DNA of 64,000 bases from CBDFNC01 sp965249895 (GTDB lineage: Bacteria; Pseudomonadota; Gammaproteobacteria; Enterobacterales; CBDFNC01): assembly GCA_965249895.1 (NCBI GenBank), contig CBDFNC010000001.1, positions 682,001 through 746,000 of the forward strand, read 5' to 3'. The translations under genes and the position numbers were made by a program. The notes beneath the pieces are model-generated. The model was given only the letters and a program-made list of their open reading frames with translations, did not search any database and was not told where the DNA came from. Below, piece by piece: positions 43,729 to 53,144 of the stretch (its first letter is position 1; each line of letters begins with the position of its first letter).

Positions 43729-44574
43729 TTATAGCTTTTCCAGGGTTCGGTGGCGGACCTGCACACACTGGTATTGGGTGAAACACTCAGCCAGTTGTTC
43801 GGCAATAAACACAGATCTGTGTTGCCCTCCGGTACAGCCGATGGCGACGGTAACATAACTGCGGTTGTTTCGCTCCAGGTGAGGTAACCAGGTCGACAAC
43901 AGGTTTTCCAGCTGCCAGACAAATTTCATCACCAGAGCCTGCTCACCAAGGTACTTGCGTACCGGCTCATCCAGCCCGGTTAAAGGCTTTAATTCAGGAA
44001 CCCAATGAGGGTTAGGCAGAAACCGGGCATCGAAGACGTAATCCGCATCTTTGGGCATACCGTGTTTAAAACCAAAAGACTCAAATACCAGTACCAGCTC
44101 ATTGGTTTTTTTACCCAATACCCGCTCTTTTACCAGCTCACAAAGCTCATGGATTGAGAGATCTGATGTATCTATACGTAGATCAGCGTTACCAGAAAGA
44201 GGGGCAAGTAGTTGAACCTCTTCTTCAATAGCCTGAGAAAGGGACAGTTGTAGCCTGGCTAAGGGGTGTAAGCGTCGCGTTTCGCTAAAGCGGCGAACTA
44301 ACACCGAACTGCTGGCATCGAGGTAAAGCACATTCAATTCAACGTTCGACTTTAGTTCGGCCAGTTTATCCGTCAGTTCTTCCTGATCCGAGGGTAAATT
44401 TCGGACATCTATGCTGACAGCCATATTGTCATAAGTTTGCTGCATAGAATTGACTAGTTCAGGCAGCAGGTTAACGGGCAAATTGTCTACACAGTAATAA
44501 CCAAGGTCTTCCAGTACTCTTAACGCCACTGTTTTCCCCGAGCCGCTTCGCCCGCTTACTATCATAAGCTTCAT
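43729..44574 (-). CDS. rapZ: RNase adapter protein RapZ
   Basis: A 281-residue P-loop protein; in E. coli it delivers sRNA GlmZ to RNase E and so controls GlmS. Walker A is GRSGSGKT (residues 8-15), with DNLPVNLLPEL next; the C-terminal domain holds GCTGGQHRSVFIAEQL. It lies 64 nt upstream of npr and 26 nt downstream of ptsN on the minus strand. Confidence 0.97.
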   Translation of the reverse strand: MKLMIVSGRSGSGKTVALRVLEDLGYYCVDNLPVNLLPELVNSMQQTYDNMAVSIDVRNLPSDQEELTDKLAELKSNVELNVLYLDASSSVLVRRFSETRRLHPLARLQLSLSQAIEEEVQLLAPLSGNADLRIDTSDLSIHELCELVKERVLGKKTNELVLVFESFGFKHGMPKDADYVFDARFLPNPHWVPELKPLTGLDEPVRKYLGEQALVMKFVWQLENLLSTWLPHLERNNRSYVTVAIGCTGGQHRSVFIAEQLAECFTQYQCVQVRHRTLEKL

Positions 44575-44600
44575 CTGAGTTTCCTGTTGGCCTATTAGGG

Positions 44601-45047
44601 CTAAGATGCAGTAATAAGTTGAAACAGTTCCGTGTCTGACGCAGCCGATCTTAATTGACGACAGGTTTGTTTGTCAGCTAATTTGGTTGCAATAAGAGAA
44701 AGGGTTTTAAGATGTTGCTTACATTCACTTTCCGGCACCAGTACAGCAAACAATAAATCCACAGGCTGGTTGTCGATAGCATCATAGGAAATGGGGGATT
44801 CGCACTGGATAAAAATACCGGTAACAGGGTAGTTGTCTGAAATTCTGGCGTGGGGAATCGCGATACCTGAGCCAACACCTGTGGTTCCCATTTTTTCTCT
44901 GCCCAGCAACCGCTCAAATATATCCTGGGCATCTGTGCCTAGCTTTTTAGAGGCTATTTCACTGATCAATTCAAGGGCGCGTTTTTTACTTGAGCACGGG
45001 ACCGCACTTTTAGTGCAGTCCTCTGATAATAAATAGTTAATATCCAT
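44601..45047 (-). CDS. ptsN: Nitrogen-PTS EIIA protein PtsN
   Basis: A 148-residue EIIA-Ntr regulator, output of the PTS-Ntr chain; affects K+ transport and other targets. The phospho-accepting histidine is H66 in SGIAIPHARI. One base separates it from hpf, so translation is likely coupled. Confidence 0.96.
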   Translation of the reverse strand: MDINYLLSEDCTKSAVPCSSKKRALELISEIASKKLGTDAQDIFERLLGREKMGTTGVGSGIAIPHARISDNYPVTGIFIQCESPISYDAIDNQPVDLLFAVLVPESECKQHLKTLSLIATKLADKQTCRQLRSAASDTELFQLITAS

Positions 45048-45048
45048 G

Positions 45049-45336
45049 TTAGGGCTGTTTCAGCTTTTCCTTGTGCTTAATAACCTGACGATCCAACTTA
45101 TCGATTAAGGAATCGATTGCCGCATACATGTCTTCATGCTGGGATGTTGCAAATACTTCACCCCCATTCAGATGCAGCTTAGCTTCTGCTATCTGATTCA
45201 GTTTCTCTACGTTTAATACAACGTGAACATTGTTGATAAATTCAAAATGGCGCTCTAGCTTAGCAAATTTATTGTTAACGTAATCGCGAAGTGAATCTGT
45301 AACTTCAACATGATGACCTGTCAGATTTATCTGCAT
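45049..45336 (-). CDS. hpf: Ribosome hibernation promoting factor (short HPF)
   Basis: A 95-residue short-type HPF (MQINLTGHHVEVTDSLRDYV start) that, in E. coli, promotes 100S ribosome dimers in stationary phase. No long C-terminal dimerisation tail. In the standard place after rpoN. Confidence 0.96.
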   Translation of the reverse strand: MQINLTGHHVEVTDSLRDYVNNKFAKLERHFEFINNVHVVLNVEKLNQIAEAKLHLNGGEVFATSQHEDMYAAIDSLIDKLDRQVIKHKEKLKQP

Positions 45337-45357
45337 AAACGTCTTCCTTTGTTTGGC

Positions 45358-46797
45358 CTAAAGCAGGCTCTTTCTTTGATTAGAGGGGGGAATATTTAGC
45401 GATTCTCTATACTTGGCGATGGTTCTTCTGGCTACCTTAATTCCCTGATCCGCAAGCACTTGGGCAATCTTATTATCGCTAAGGGGTTTGGCGGGTATTT
45501 CTGCCGCCACCAGTTTTTTAATTAATGCGCGTATCGCAGTGGAGGAGCATTCGCCGCCACCATCGGTGGAAACATGACTGGAAAAGAAATACTTTAGTTC
45601 GTAAATTCCCCTTGGGGTGTGCATATATTTTTGTGTGGTGACGCGGGAAATGGTGGACTCATGCATTTCTACTGCTTCGGCAACATCATTAAGCACCATA
45701 GGTTTCATGGCTTCATCACCGTATTCAAAAAATGCTTGCTGGTGCTGGACGATGCAATTAGACACTTTAAGCAGGGTATCGTTGCGGCTTTCCAGGCTTT
45801 TTATAAACCACTTGGCTTCTTGCAGGTGAGAGCGGATAAACTGGCTGTCCGAAGAGTTTTTAGTTTGTTTGGACATAGCAGCATATTGATCATTAACCCT
45901 TAGCTTGGGCATGCTGTCGGGGTTTAACTCCACAACCCAGCGGCCGTTTTTCTTACCAATGGATACATCGGGAACAATATACTGAGATTCGCTCTCCACT
46001 ATACTGTTGCCGGGTCTGGGCTCAAGAGTGTGGATCAGGCGCATTACCTCACGCAGCTCATCCTCTTTCAATTTGGTTTTACGGCTTAACGTCCGGTAAT
46101 CCCGGTTTGCCAGCAAATCCATATGATTGTCGATCACCAAAAAGGCTTCTTTAATTTTTGGGGTGTCGGCTGGCAGGTGGCTGAGCTGAATTTGCATACA
46201 TTCCTGAGCGCTGCGAGCCGCTACGCCCAAAGGGTCAAAATGTTGCACGCGCTTTAACACGGCTTCCACTTCGTCCAGTTCCACAATGCGCTCATCGTGG
46301 CTAACGCTGTCCTGGACCTCCTCGGTGCTCAGCCTCAGATAACCTGAGTCATCGATGGCATCGATAATGGCTAACGCGATTGCCTGATCCGTATCGGTAA
46401 AGGGGGTGAGCTCCATTTGCCAAAGGAGATAATCTTGCAGGCTCTGTGATGTTTCCCCCTGATAGGTAAATTCACCATCATCACGGAACCCACCACCAGG
46501 CGTAGGCATTGGAGCGCTGGTGAAGACCTCATCCCAGGTGGTATCCATGGGCAACTCTTCCGGCATGGTTTCTCTGGTCAGTGCTTCTGTGGTGTCTATT
46601 TCACTACTGTCTTCACTGGTTTTGAGGGTTTCCAGCTGCTCAGCTTCATCCTGTTCAAGCAAGGGGTTATTTTCTATGGCCTGTTGGATTTCTTGTTGTA
46701 AGTCCAACGTAGAAAGTTGCAACAGCTTTATTGCCTGTTGGAGCTGTGGGGTCATGGTTAACTGCTGACCCAGGCGCAACTGTAATGTTGGCTTCAT
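45358..46797 (-). CDS. rpoN: RNA polymerase sigma-54 factor
   Basis: A 479-residue sigma-54. Region I is Gln/Leu rich (MKPTLQLRLGQQLTMTPQLQ), region II is acidic (about 55-115), the core-binding region follows, and the C-terminal RpoN box is ARRTIAKYRE (about 456-465). Needed with enhancer-binding proteins for -24/-12 promoters. It starts 51 bp downstream of lptB's stop. Confidence 0.98.
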   Translation of the reverse strand: MKPTLQLRLGQQLTMTPQLQQAIKLLQLSTLDLQQEIQQAIENNPLLEQDEAEQLETLKTSEDSSEIDTTEALTRETMPEELPMDTTWDEVFTSAPMPTPGGGFRDDGEFTYQGETSQSLQDYLLWQMELTPFTDTDQAIALAIIDAIDDSGYLRLSTEEVQDSVSHDERIVELDEVEAVLKRVQHFDPLGVAARSAQECMQIQLSHLPADTPKIKEAFLVIDNHMDLLANRDYRTLSRKTKLKEDELREVMRLIHTLEPRPGNSIVESESQYIVPDVSIGKKNGRWVVELNPDSMPKLRVNDQYAAMSKQTKNSSDSQFIRSHLQEAKWFIKSLESRNDTLLKVSNCIVQHQQAFFEYGDEAMKPMVLNDVAEAVEMHESTISRVTTQKYMHTPRGIYELKYFFSSHVSTDGGGECSSTAIRALIKKLVAAEIPAKPLSDNKIAQVLADQGIKVARRTIAKYRESLNIPPSNQRKSLL

Positions 46798-46848
46798 CGA
46801 GTTTGACTGTTCCTTATTGTTAGCGCTATTGAACAGATTTTATGTAAA

Positions 46849-47574
46849 CTATAGCTTGAATTGATCGCCCAAGTAGACTCGCTTCACCTGCTCATCTTGC
46901 AGTATTTCTTCAGGCGTGCCCACGGCAATCATCTGTCCATGACTCACTATATAGGAATATTCACAGACATCTAGGGTTTCTCTCACGTTATGGTCCGTTA
47001 TTAATACCCCCAGACCTCTATCCCTTAAGTGTTCGATTATCTTCTTGATATCGATCACAGAAATAGGATCTACCCCTGCGAAGGGCTCATCGAGCAAAAT
47101 AAACTGTGGATCTGCTGCCAGGGCGCGGGCAATTTCTACCCGACGTCGTTCTCCCCCGGATAACGCCATACCTTTGTTGTTCTTTATATGGGTAATATGG
47201 AACTCTTCCAGTAGCTCATTCAGTCGATCACTGCGCTCTTCCCTGGATAACTCAGCTCTGGTTTCCAGTACAGCCATAATATTCTGGGTGACAGTTAAGC
47301 GCCTGAAAATGGACGCTTCCTGGGGTAAGTAGCCAATACCTTTACGGGCCCGGTTGTGCATAGGTTCATTGGAGATATCTTCATCATCGATAAGAATGCT
47401 GCCCTCATCTCTTTTCACCAAACCCACCACCATATAAAAGGTAGTGGTTTTACCTGCGCCATTGGGACCCAGCAAGCCGACAATCTCACCGGTTTTCACT
47501 TTAAGGCTGACATCGTTAACTACACGCCTGCCTTTATAACTTTTTGCTAGGTTTTTTGCTTCTAGTAATGCCAT
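46849..47574 (-). CDS. lptB: LPS export ABC ATPase LptB
   Basis: The 241-residue cytoplasmic ATPase of the LptB2FGC extractor. Walker A GPNGAGKTT, signature LSGGERRR and Walker B FILLDEPFAGVDP are intact. It abuts lptA by a 1-nt overlap. Confidence 0.98.
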   Translation of the reverse strand: MALLEAKNLAKSYKGRRVVNDVSLKVKTGEIVGLLGPNGAGKTTTFYMVVGLVKRDEGSILIDDEDISNEPMHNRARKGIGYLPQEASIFRRLTVTQNIMAVLETRAELSREERSDRLNELLEEFHITHIKNNKGMALSGGERRRVEIARALAADPQFILLDEPFAGVDPISVIDIKKIIEHLRDRGLGVLITDHNVRETLDVCEYSYIVSHGQMIAVGTPEEILQDEQVKRVYLGDQFKL

Positions 47575-48086
47575 TATTTCTCAGCTTTCTCCGAGGACTT
47601 TTTGTCTTTTTCAAATTGTGCGGGTAAAAATACGCTGCGTACTCTGTCCTGGCTGTTCTTGCCCTTGGCATCGATTTCTTCTGTTTCGATATGGTAGGTA
47701 ATGATATGGCCGTTGACCTGGCTGTCCAACTGTTTTACTTCTGCGTTACCCGTGAGCACTATCATATTTTCTTTTTGCAGGAAGCGAATTTCGTTGGCCT
47801 TAGCATTAATAGGTTTACCGTCGTCCATCAGCTGATAAAAGGTCGCCGGGTTACCTGTGGCAACAAATTCTTCACCTTGATTAAGGGCGTCAAGCTTGTC
47901 TGCGGTCAATTTTATCGAACCTTGGGTAACAACCACATCACCAATATAAGAGATCTTATTCTGCTTACCAAAGGCCTTGGTTGTTTCAGATCCTACGTGC
48001 ACTTTTTGATAGCGGTCTGACTCCAGGGCGAGTACCGGGGAGCTGAAAAGCACGATCAGAGTCAGTAGTTTATTTATTTTGTTCAT
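47574..48086 (-). CDS. lptA: LPS periplasmic bridge protein LptA
   Basis: A 170-residue periplasmic beta-jellyroll protein that bridges LptC and LptD. Signal peptide MNKINKLLTLIVLFSSPVLA; the OstA-like core includes GDVVVTQGSIKLTADKLDAL and EMIVLTGNAEVKQ-like text (ENMIVLTGNAEVKQ). A Lys/Glu-rich tail ends the protein. Overlaps lptC by 17 nt. Confidence 0.95.
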   Translation of the reverse strand: MNKINKLLTLIVLFSSPVLALESDRYQKVHVGSETTKAFGKQNKISYIGDVVVTQGSIKLTADKLDALNQGEEFVATGNPATFYQLMDDGKPINAKANEIRFLQKENMIVLTGNAEVKQLDSQVNGHIITYHIETEEIDAKGKNSQDRVRSVFLPAQFEKDKKSSEKAEK

Positions 48087-48627
48087 TTAGGTATGTCGCT
48101 TTTATCTCGCTAAGTATGGAAATCTCTTCTGTATCTAGTTGACCAAACAGGCCTATTCCCTGTTGTGTTAGCTGAGGACCAAACATCTCAACAAATTCGT
48201 TATTAGATATCTCATTTTTGTTTAAATCAAGCTCAAGATATTCGGTTTTTATAAGTCGGATTGTTTGATCATTGGTCAGGTTCGTTATAGTAACAGCATT
48301 TTTTAACTTAAATATATCCTTGTCAAAAAGTGTGCCTTGCTTCCCGGTAACTTGCCAGATGGTTTTGCCCTGATTGCGATAGACTAGTAGTACGGGTTTT
48401 TCGAACTTGGTTACCAGGCGCTCTTTGAAATGCACCATTTTCCCGGCATAGATTTTATAATCAATTTCACCCAAAGGGTTATAGTTGACGCTTTTTAACT
48501 TAGTCGCGGTAAATTCCGGATCCGTTGATGAAGGTGAAAAAACTTCAATATCGCTTGACTGGAAATAACGCCAGCTTGCCAGGGACACGATAAACAGGAC
48601 CAGGATCGCCAGGTTTTGTCGGCTCAT
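48070..48627 (-). CDS. lptC: LPS export protein LptC
   Basis: A 185-residue bitopic protein with an N-terminal helix (MSRQNLAILVLFIVSLASWRYF) and a periplasmic jellyroll. Start at ATG 48627 with AAGGG upstream; the longer frame to 48708 would add 27 residues before the membrane helix. In E. coli kdsC lies just upstream; here the next gene is yrbG. Confidence 0.92.
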   Translation of the reverse strand: MSRQNLAILVLFIVSLASWRYFQSSDIEVFSPSSTDPEFTATKLKSVNYNPLGEIDYKIYAGKMVHFKERLVTKFEKPVLLVYRNQGKTIWQVTGKQGTLFDKDIFKLKNAVTITNLTNDQTIRLIKTEYLELDLNKNEISNNEFVEMFGPQLTQQGIGLFGQLDTEEISILSEIKATYLNEQNK

Positions 48628-48786
48628 AAATGAAACCCTTGTATCCGATTCAAGCAATAGTGCAGTAGGGAGAGAGACGGCATTATTTGCCGCCTCATAT
48701 TCATACAAATATCCAATCTTGCTATCCGATTTAACTTGAGAGTTCTCTCAGGCATTGGGATTGTATGTTGCAACTGGTTTCCTTTT

Positions 48787-49752
48787 TTACCCTATGCTGA
48801 AAAACAGCAGCAGTTGGTAAGCGATAAAACAGGCCAATAAGAGTCCGCCTTCCGCCCGCGTAATCGTTTTGATCCTACCGTTACCAGCAACAATAAGTAG
48901 CAGCAGGGTTACCCCCATCATATAATAAAAATCCCTGCCAGCGGCACTTGGATCTATCGCTCCGGGAGCGAGCAGGCCGGGAATAGCCAGCACCGCAAGG
49001 ATATTAAATATATTTGAGCCGATAATATTACCCAGGGCCAAATCATCTTCTTTTTTCAGCACGCTGGAGATACAAGCCGCGAGTTCCGGCAGGCTGGTGC
49101 CGATGGCGATTATAGTTAAGCCGATCACCAGGTCACTGATGCCAAAAAACTTAGCGATGACAACTGCATTTTCGACCAATAAATCAGAGCTATATATAAG
49201 TACCACGAGTCCGGCTATAAGCCAAAATAAGGCTAAATAGGTTGGCACATTAGCTGGTACATCGGCTTCCATTTCCTCTGCCATAGGATCTTTCTCGTTT
49301 GGACGCTTAATGGCAATCCAGGTTAAGCCACCAATGGTGCAGAAAAAGCCCAGCAATAACATAGCGCCTTCAAAGAAGGCGAGCTCCGCATCCCAGAGTA
49401 AAATACCAGCGATGGCGCTGGTAATAAACACCATGGGTAGTTCGCGCCTTAGGGTGGTGGAAGACACCAGCATTGGCCGGAATAATGCGGTCAGGCCCAG
49501 CACCAGGGTAATATTGGTAATGTTTGAACCAATAGCGTTACCGACAGCTGTATCTGGTTTACCTGCCAGCGAGGCGGTGGCCGCAACCATCATTTCTGGA
49601 GCGGATGAGCCCATGGCAATGATGGTTAGTCCGACGATAAGTGGTGGGATACCGAAATTTCTGGCTATAGCAGCGGCGCCATAAGTAAATTTGTCCGCGC
49701 TCCAAACGAGTAATCCCAATCCTAATATAAGTAGTAAACTACTGGTCAACAT
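48787..49752 (-). CDS. yrbG: CaCA-family Na+/Ca2+ exchanger YrbG
   Basis: A 321-residue inner-membrane cation/Ca2+ antiporter with two inverted five-helix halves. The alpha repeats are visible: GLTIIAMGSSAPEMMV and GLTIIAIGTSLPELAA, each with the ion-binding Glu. An acidic cytoplasmic loop (EMEADVP) separates the halves. It is divergent from mlaF, as in E. coli. Confidence 0.95.
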   Translation of the reverse strand: MLTSSLLLILGLGLLVWSADKFTYGAAAIARNFGIPPLIVGLTIIAMGSSAPEMMVAATASLAGKPDTAVGNAIGSNITNITLVLGLTALFRPMLVSSTTLRRELPMVFITSAIAGILLWDAELAFFEGAMLLLGFFCTIGGLTWIAIKRPNEKDPMAEEMEADVPANVPTYLALFWLIAGLVVLIYSSDLLVENAVVIAKFFGISDLVIGLTIIAIGTSLPELAACISSVLKKEDDLALGNIIGSNIFNILAVLAIPGLLAPGAIDPSAAGRDFYYMMGVTLLLLIVAGNGRIKTITRAEGGLLLACFIAYQLLLFFSIG

Positions 49753-49813
49753 AAGCTAAAGCCACAAATTAAAAGTGCGCATTTTGTCTGTAAAATCGCG
49801 AAAAGGGAAGGGT

Positions 49814-49842
49814 TTGAGTCTGATATTTATTCAACATACAAT
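49814..49842 (+). promoter_or_regulatory. Sigma-70 promoter of the mla operon
   Basis: TTGAGT (49814-49819), 17-bp spacer and TACAAT (49837-49842), 31 bp upstream of the mlaF start. Confidence 0.7.
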
Positions 49843-49872
49843 AGCCAGCCTCAGTGAGTTTTAAGGTTAGTT

Positions 49873-50682
49873 ATGGAAGTCAGGCCAATAATTAGTGTAA
49901 AGAACCTCTTTTTCTCCAGGGATAACAATGTCTTGTATAAAGACTTAAGCTTGGATTTTTCTCAGGGGAAAGTCACCGCCATACTGGGACCCAGTGGAAT
50001 AGGTAAAACCACCTTGTTAAAACTCATTGCCGGTCAGCTTAAGCCGGATATGGGAGAAATTTGGTTTGAGTCAACCCAAGTCCACCAAACAACGAGAAAT
50101 GAATTGTATAAGCTGCGCCGTAAAATGGGGATGTTATTTCAAAGTGGCGCCTTGTTTACAGGCATGTCGGTATTTGAAAATGTCGCTTTTCCACTACGCG
50201 AACATACCCAATTGCCTGAATCACTGATAAGTACTTTGGTATTAATGAAGTTACATGCTGTGGGTTTACGGGGGGCTAAGGACTTAATGCCTTCTCAGCT
50301 TTCCGGTGGTATGGCGAGAAGAGTCGCGTTGGCTAGGGCGATAGCCCTGGATCCTGAGTTAGTGATGTATGATGAACCCTTTGCAGGCCAAGACCCTATT
50401 TCCATGGCCGTGTTATTGCGCCTTATTCGGGAGTTAAATGACAGCTTAGGTTTAACCTCCATTATCGTATCCCATGATGTGGCTGAGGTGCTGAGTATTG
50501 CAGATTACGTATATGTCGTTGCCGATCAAGGGGTGATTGCTAAAGGCACTCCGGACGAGATCCGAGCCAACGAGACACCAAAATTAAAACAATTTATTGG
50601 CGGGCTTGATAACGGGGCGGTTCCGTTTCACTATGATGCCCCTGATTTTAAGCAGGACTTGGCTTGGGCAGCAAAATGTTAA
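49873..50682 (+). CDS. mlaF: Lipid-asymmetry ABC ATPase MlaF
   Basis: The 269-residue ATPase of the MlaFEDB complex that maintains outer-membrane lipid asymmetry. Walker A GPSGIGKTT, signature LSGGMARRVALARA, Walker B LVMYDEPFAGQDP and H-loop SHDVAEV are present. Overlaps mlaE by 7 nt. Confidence 0.97.
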   Translation: MEVRPIISVKNLFFSRDNNVLYKDLSLDFSQGKVTAILGPSGIGKTTLLKLIAGQLKPDMGEIWFESTQVHQTTRNELYKLRRKMGMLFQSGALFTGMSVFENVAFPLREHTQLPESLISTLVLMKLHAVGLRGAKDLMPSQLSGGMARRVALARAIALDPELVMYDEPFAGQDPISMAVLLRLIRELNDSLGLTSIIVSHDVAEVLSIADYVYVVADQGVIAKGTPDEIRANETPKLKQFIGGLDNGAVPFHYDAPDFKQDLAWAAKC

Positions 50683-51458
50683 GTGTATTGAATATGGTGG
50701 CAGGGTTAGGCAGGTCAACCTTGGATTTTGTAACCAATGTGGGGCGCGCCGGTTTGATGTTGGTGCGGGCGTTAACGGCGAAGGTAAACCGGAAAAGCTT
50801 GTCGTTGCTGGTTCAGCAAATGTATGTAGTAGGGGTGTTATCCCTGCCTATCATCCTGGTTGCCGGGTTATTTATTGGTTTAGTGTTAGGTTTACAGGGG
50901 TATACCGTACTAGCGGATTATGGTGCGGAGCAAAGTTTAGGGACCATGGTGGCGCTATCCTTGTTGCGGGAGTTAGGCCCTGTAGTGACAGCCTTGCTGT
51001 TTGCCGGCCGCGCAGGATCCGCGCTGACAGCTGAGGTTGGGTTGATGAAAGCCACCGAGCAGTTGGCCAGCATGGAAATGATGGCGGTAGACCCTTTACA
51101 TAAGATCATCGCGCCTCGATTTTGGGCTGGATTAATAAGTATGCCGCTGTTGGCTTTTATGTTTTCCCTGGTGGGCATATGGGGGGGCAGCCTTATCGGT
51201 GTGGATTGGATGGGGATTGACAGTGGCGGTTTTTGGTCTGTGATGCAAGCTAATGTGAATTGGCAACCGGATATCGTGAACGGATTTATAAAAAGTCTGG
51301 TATTTGCGTTTGTGATAAGTTGGATTGCCCTTTTCAATGGTTATAATGCAGTGCCGACATCTGCCGGGATAAGTAAAGCAACTACGCAAACAGTGGTATA
51401 TTCATCGCTGCTGGTGTTAGGTCTTGATTTTGTACTAACAGCCCTGATGTTTACTTAG
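50676..51458 (+). CDS. mlaE: Lipid-asymmetry permease MlaE
   Basis: A 260-residue multi-pass permease, the E. coli length, with the family core GLVLGLQGYTVLADYGAEQSLG and ELGPVVTALLFAGRAGSA. Start at ATG 50676; the TTG 12 nt earlier is less likely. An interfacial helix precedes the membrane helices. Confidence 0.95.
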   Translation: MLSVLNMVAGLGRSTLDFVTNVGRAGLMLVRALTAKVNRKSLSLLVQQMYVVGVLSLPIILVAGLFIGLVLGLQGYTVLADYGAEQSLGTMVALSLLRELGPVVTALLFAGRAGSALTAEVGLMKATEQLASMEMMAVDPLHKIIAPRFWAGLISMPLLAFMFSLVGIWGGSLIGVDWMGIDSGGFWSVMQANVNWQPDIVNGFIKSLVFAFVISWIALFNGYNAVPTSAGISKATTQTVVYSSLLVLGLDFVLTALMFT

Positions 51459-51549
51459 GCTGACTTGTGACCGAATTTAGGTTTTTCTTTCTGCTTCCAG
51501 TGTCCTGAGTACACAGGAAGGCTGAGCTTTGTTTTTGTTTGGAAAATTT

Positions 51550-52026
51550 ATGTCTGAAAGGAAATTGGAGCTTGCCGTTGGCGGCTTTGTTTTGACCGGA
51601 TTGATCGCTTTGTTTTTACTTGCTTTTAGTGTTGCAGGTATTTCTCTTAAAAATAGCGGTCAGAGTTATACCCTATACGCCAAGTTTGATAATATTGGTG
51701 GGTTAAAAGTTCGTTCGCCAGTTAAATTGGGTGGTGTGCTGGTTGGGCGCGTCGAAGAAATAAAGCTGGATATAGAAGATTACAGCCCGGTTGTGAAGTT
51801 AAAGATGGATGCAAGCATGGGTTATTATCCAGACACCAGCTCTCTGGCTATTTTAACAGCTGGTTTGTTGGGGGAGCAGTACCTGGCATTAAAACCGGGG
51901 TTTGTTGATGAAGATGTGGCAATGTTAAATGATGGAGAGCAGGTTGAAGACACGAAGTCGGCTTTGGTGCTGGAAGACCTGATTGGCCAGTTCCTATTTT
52001 CGGTGGGTGATTCTGGCTCAAAGTAA
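51550..52026 (+). CDS. mlaD: Lipid-binding MCE protein MlaD
   Basis: A 158-residue MCE-domain protein that forms a periplasmic hexamer. N-terminal helix (residues ~9-30), then the MCE fold (YTLYAKFDNIGGLKVRSPVKLGGV). The C-terminus has KSALVLEDLIGQFLFSVGD, and the coding for this is partly duplicated downstream. Start at ATG 51550 (MSERKLELAVGGF), preferred over TTG 51529. Confidence 0.95.
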   Translation: MSERKLELAVGGFVLTGLIALFLLAFSVAGISLKNSGQSYTLYAKFDNIGGLKVRSPVKLGGVLVGRVEEIKLDIEDYSPVVKLKMDASMGYYPDTSSLAILTAGLLGEQYLALKPGFVDEDVAMLNDGEQVEDTKSALVLEDLIGQFLFSVGDSGSK

Positions 52027-52059
52027 TGGGAAGTTTATGTATATGCTTGAGCCACTAGC

Positions 52060-52136
52060 AAGTGAAGACAGCACTCAGTAATTCCCAGTATTGGTGCTGG
52101 AAGAGCTGACAGGCCAGTTCCTGTTTTTAATGATCA
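52060..52136 (+). repeat. Decayed copy of the mlaD 3' end
   Basis: GTGCTGGAAGAGCTGACAGG and the next ~20 bases match the mlaD end (GTGCTGGAAGACCTGATTGG...) at most positions, as does the preceding TGAAGACA block, with a ~10-bp insertion between them. It is in a different frame from mlaD and has in-frame stops upstream. It lies between mlaD and mlaC. Confidence 0.75.
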
Positions 52137-52153
52137 AACAAAAAGGAGATTAA

Positions 52154-52774
52154 GTGAAAAAGTCATTATTGTTCATCTTATCGTTATTTTTTTCAACTTT
52201 TTCTTATGGGCAGGGGGAAACGTATACTGACCCCTACCAGCTGATAGAAGTTGTTGCCGGGCAAACGTTTGAGCGGGTGAAACGAGAGGCTGAGTTGATC
52301 GAATCTGAGCCTCAGTACGCTGAAGAAATCGTTGTTGAGGAGTTATTGCCTTATGTGGATTATAAATATGCCGCTTATAAGGTTATTGGTCCTGGCCTGA
52401 AAAAAACAACTAAAGAGCAAAGAATTGCCTTTGTTGATGCTTTTAAACAACATCTGATAAACACGTATTCCACTGTCTTGTTCAAATATAATAGTCAGCA
52501 GCTTAAGCTACCAGCCGCTAAAGACACGGCGAATAAAAAGATAGTGTCTATACCTGTGCGTTTTGTCGAAGCAGGCAAGCCGGATATTAACGTCAACTTC
52601 AAGCTTAGAAAAAACAAAAAAACAGGTCATTGGAAAGTGTTTGACGTGGTGGCTGAGGGGATCAGTTTACTGGCGACCAAGCAATCTGAACTGCGCGGAT
52701 TGATTAAAAAGCAAGGTATTGATGAGGTCACTGAATTGCTGGTAAAGAAAAACCAGGTGGCCGAAGGTGCTTAA
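52154..52774 (+). CDS. mlaC: Periplasmic phospholipid shuttle MlaC
   Basis: A 206-residue periplasmic lipid-binding protein that carries phospholipid between the outer-membrane MlaA and MlaFEDB. Signal peptide MKKSLLFILSLFFSTFSYG. Family text includes KYAAYKVIGPGLKKTTKEQR and WKVFDVVAEGISLLAT. It starts at GTG with a strong AAAGGAG 6 nt upstream. Confidence 0.95.
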   Translation: MKKSLLFILSLFFSTFSYGQGETYTDPYQLIEVVAGQTFERVKREAELIESEPQYAEEIVVEELLPYVDYKYAAYKVIGPGLKKTTKEQRIAFVDAFKQHLINTYSTVLFKYNSQQLKLPAAKDTANKKIVSIPVRFVEAGKPDINVNFKLRKNKKTGHWKVFDVVAEGISLLATKQSELRGLIKKQGIDEVTELLVKKNQVAEGA

Positions 52775-53021
52775 CTTGGTGTCCCGTGATAATTGTGTAT
52801 ACCTGGAAGGCGACTTGGTCAGTGAGCAGCTCGAACGGCAGTCCGTTGAGTTTGGTGCAGGTATAAAAAAGCTTAATTTGGATAAGGTGAACCGCTTCGA
52901 CTCTGTTGGGATCGCCTGGTTGGTGCAAACTAAGGTAAGTTACCCGGATCTTGAAGTCTTTGGCTTAAATCCCTCCATACTGAAATTAGCAAAATTGTAC
53001 GGCGTGGACCAAGTCCTTTAG
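52767..53021 (+). CDS. mlaB: STAS-domain subunit MlaB
   Basis: An 84-residue STAS protein that stabilises MlaF in the complex. The core VNRFDSVGIAWLVQ carries the conserved D-S pair. Starts at GTG overlapping mlaC by 8 nt. The 123 bp that follow hold no gene. Confidence 0.88.
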   Translation: MLNLVSRDNCVYLEGDLVSEQLERQSVEFGAGIKKLNLDKVNRFDSVGIAWLVQTKVSYPDLEVFGLNPSILKLAKLYGVDQVL

Positions 53022-53144
53022 AATACCCGGTTATTACAAAGATAAACGCCTCGATACCATGTGTCGTGGTGAATATAATAATGTTCGGATCCGGTATGTT
53101 ACGGGTTCGAAAACGCTTAAGACAGATAAAAGAAAGGTTGTTTA

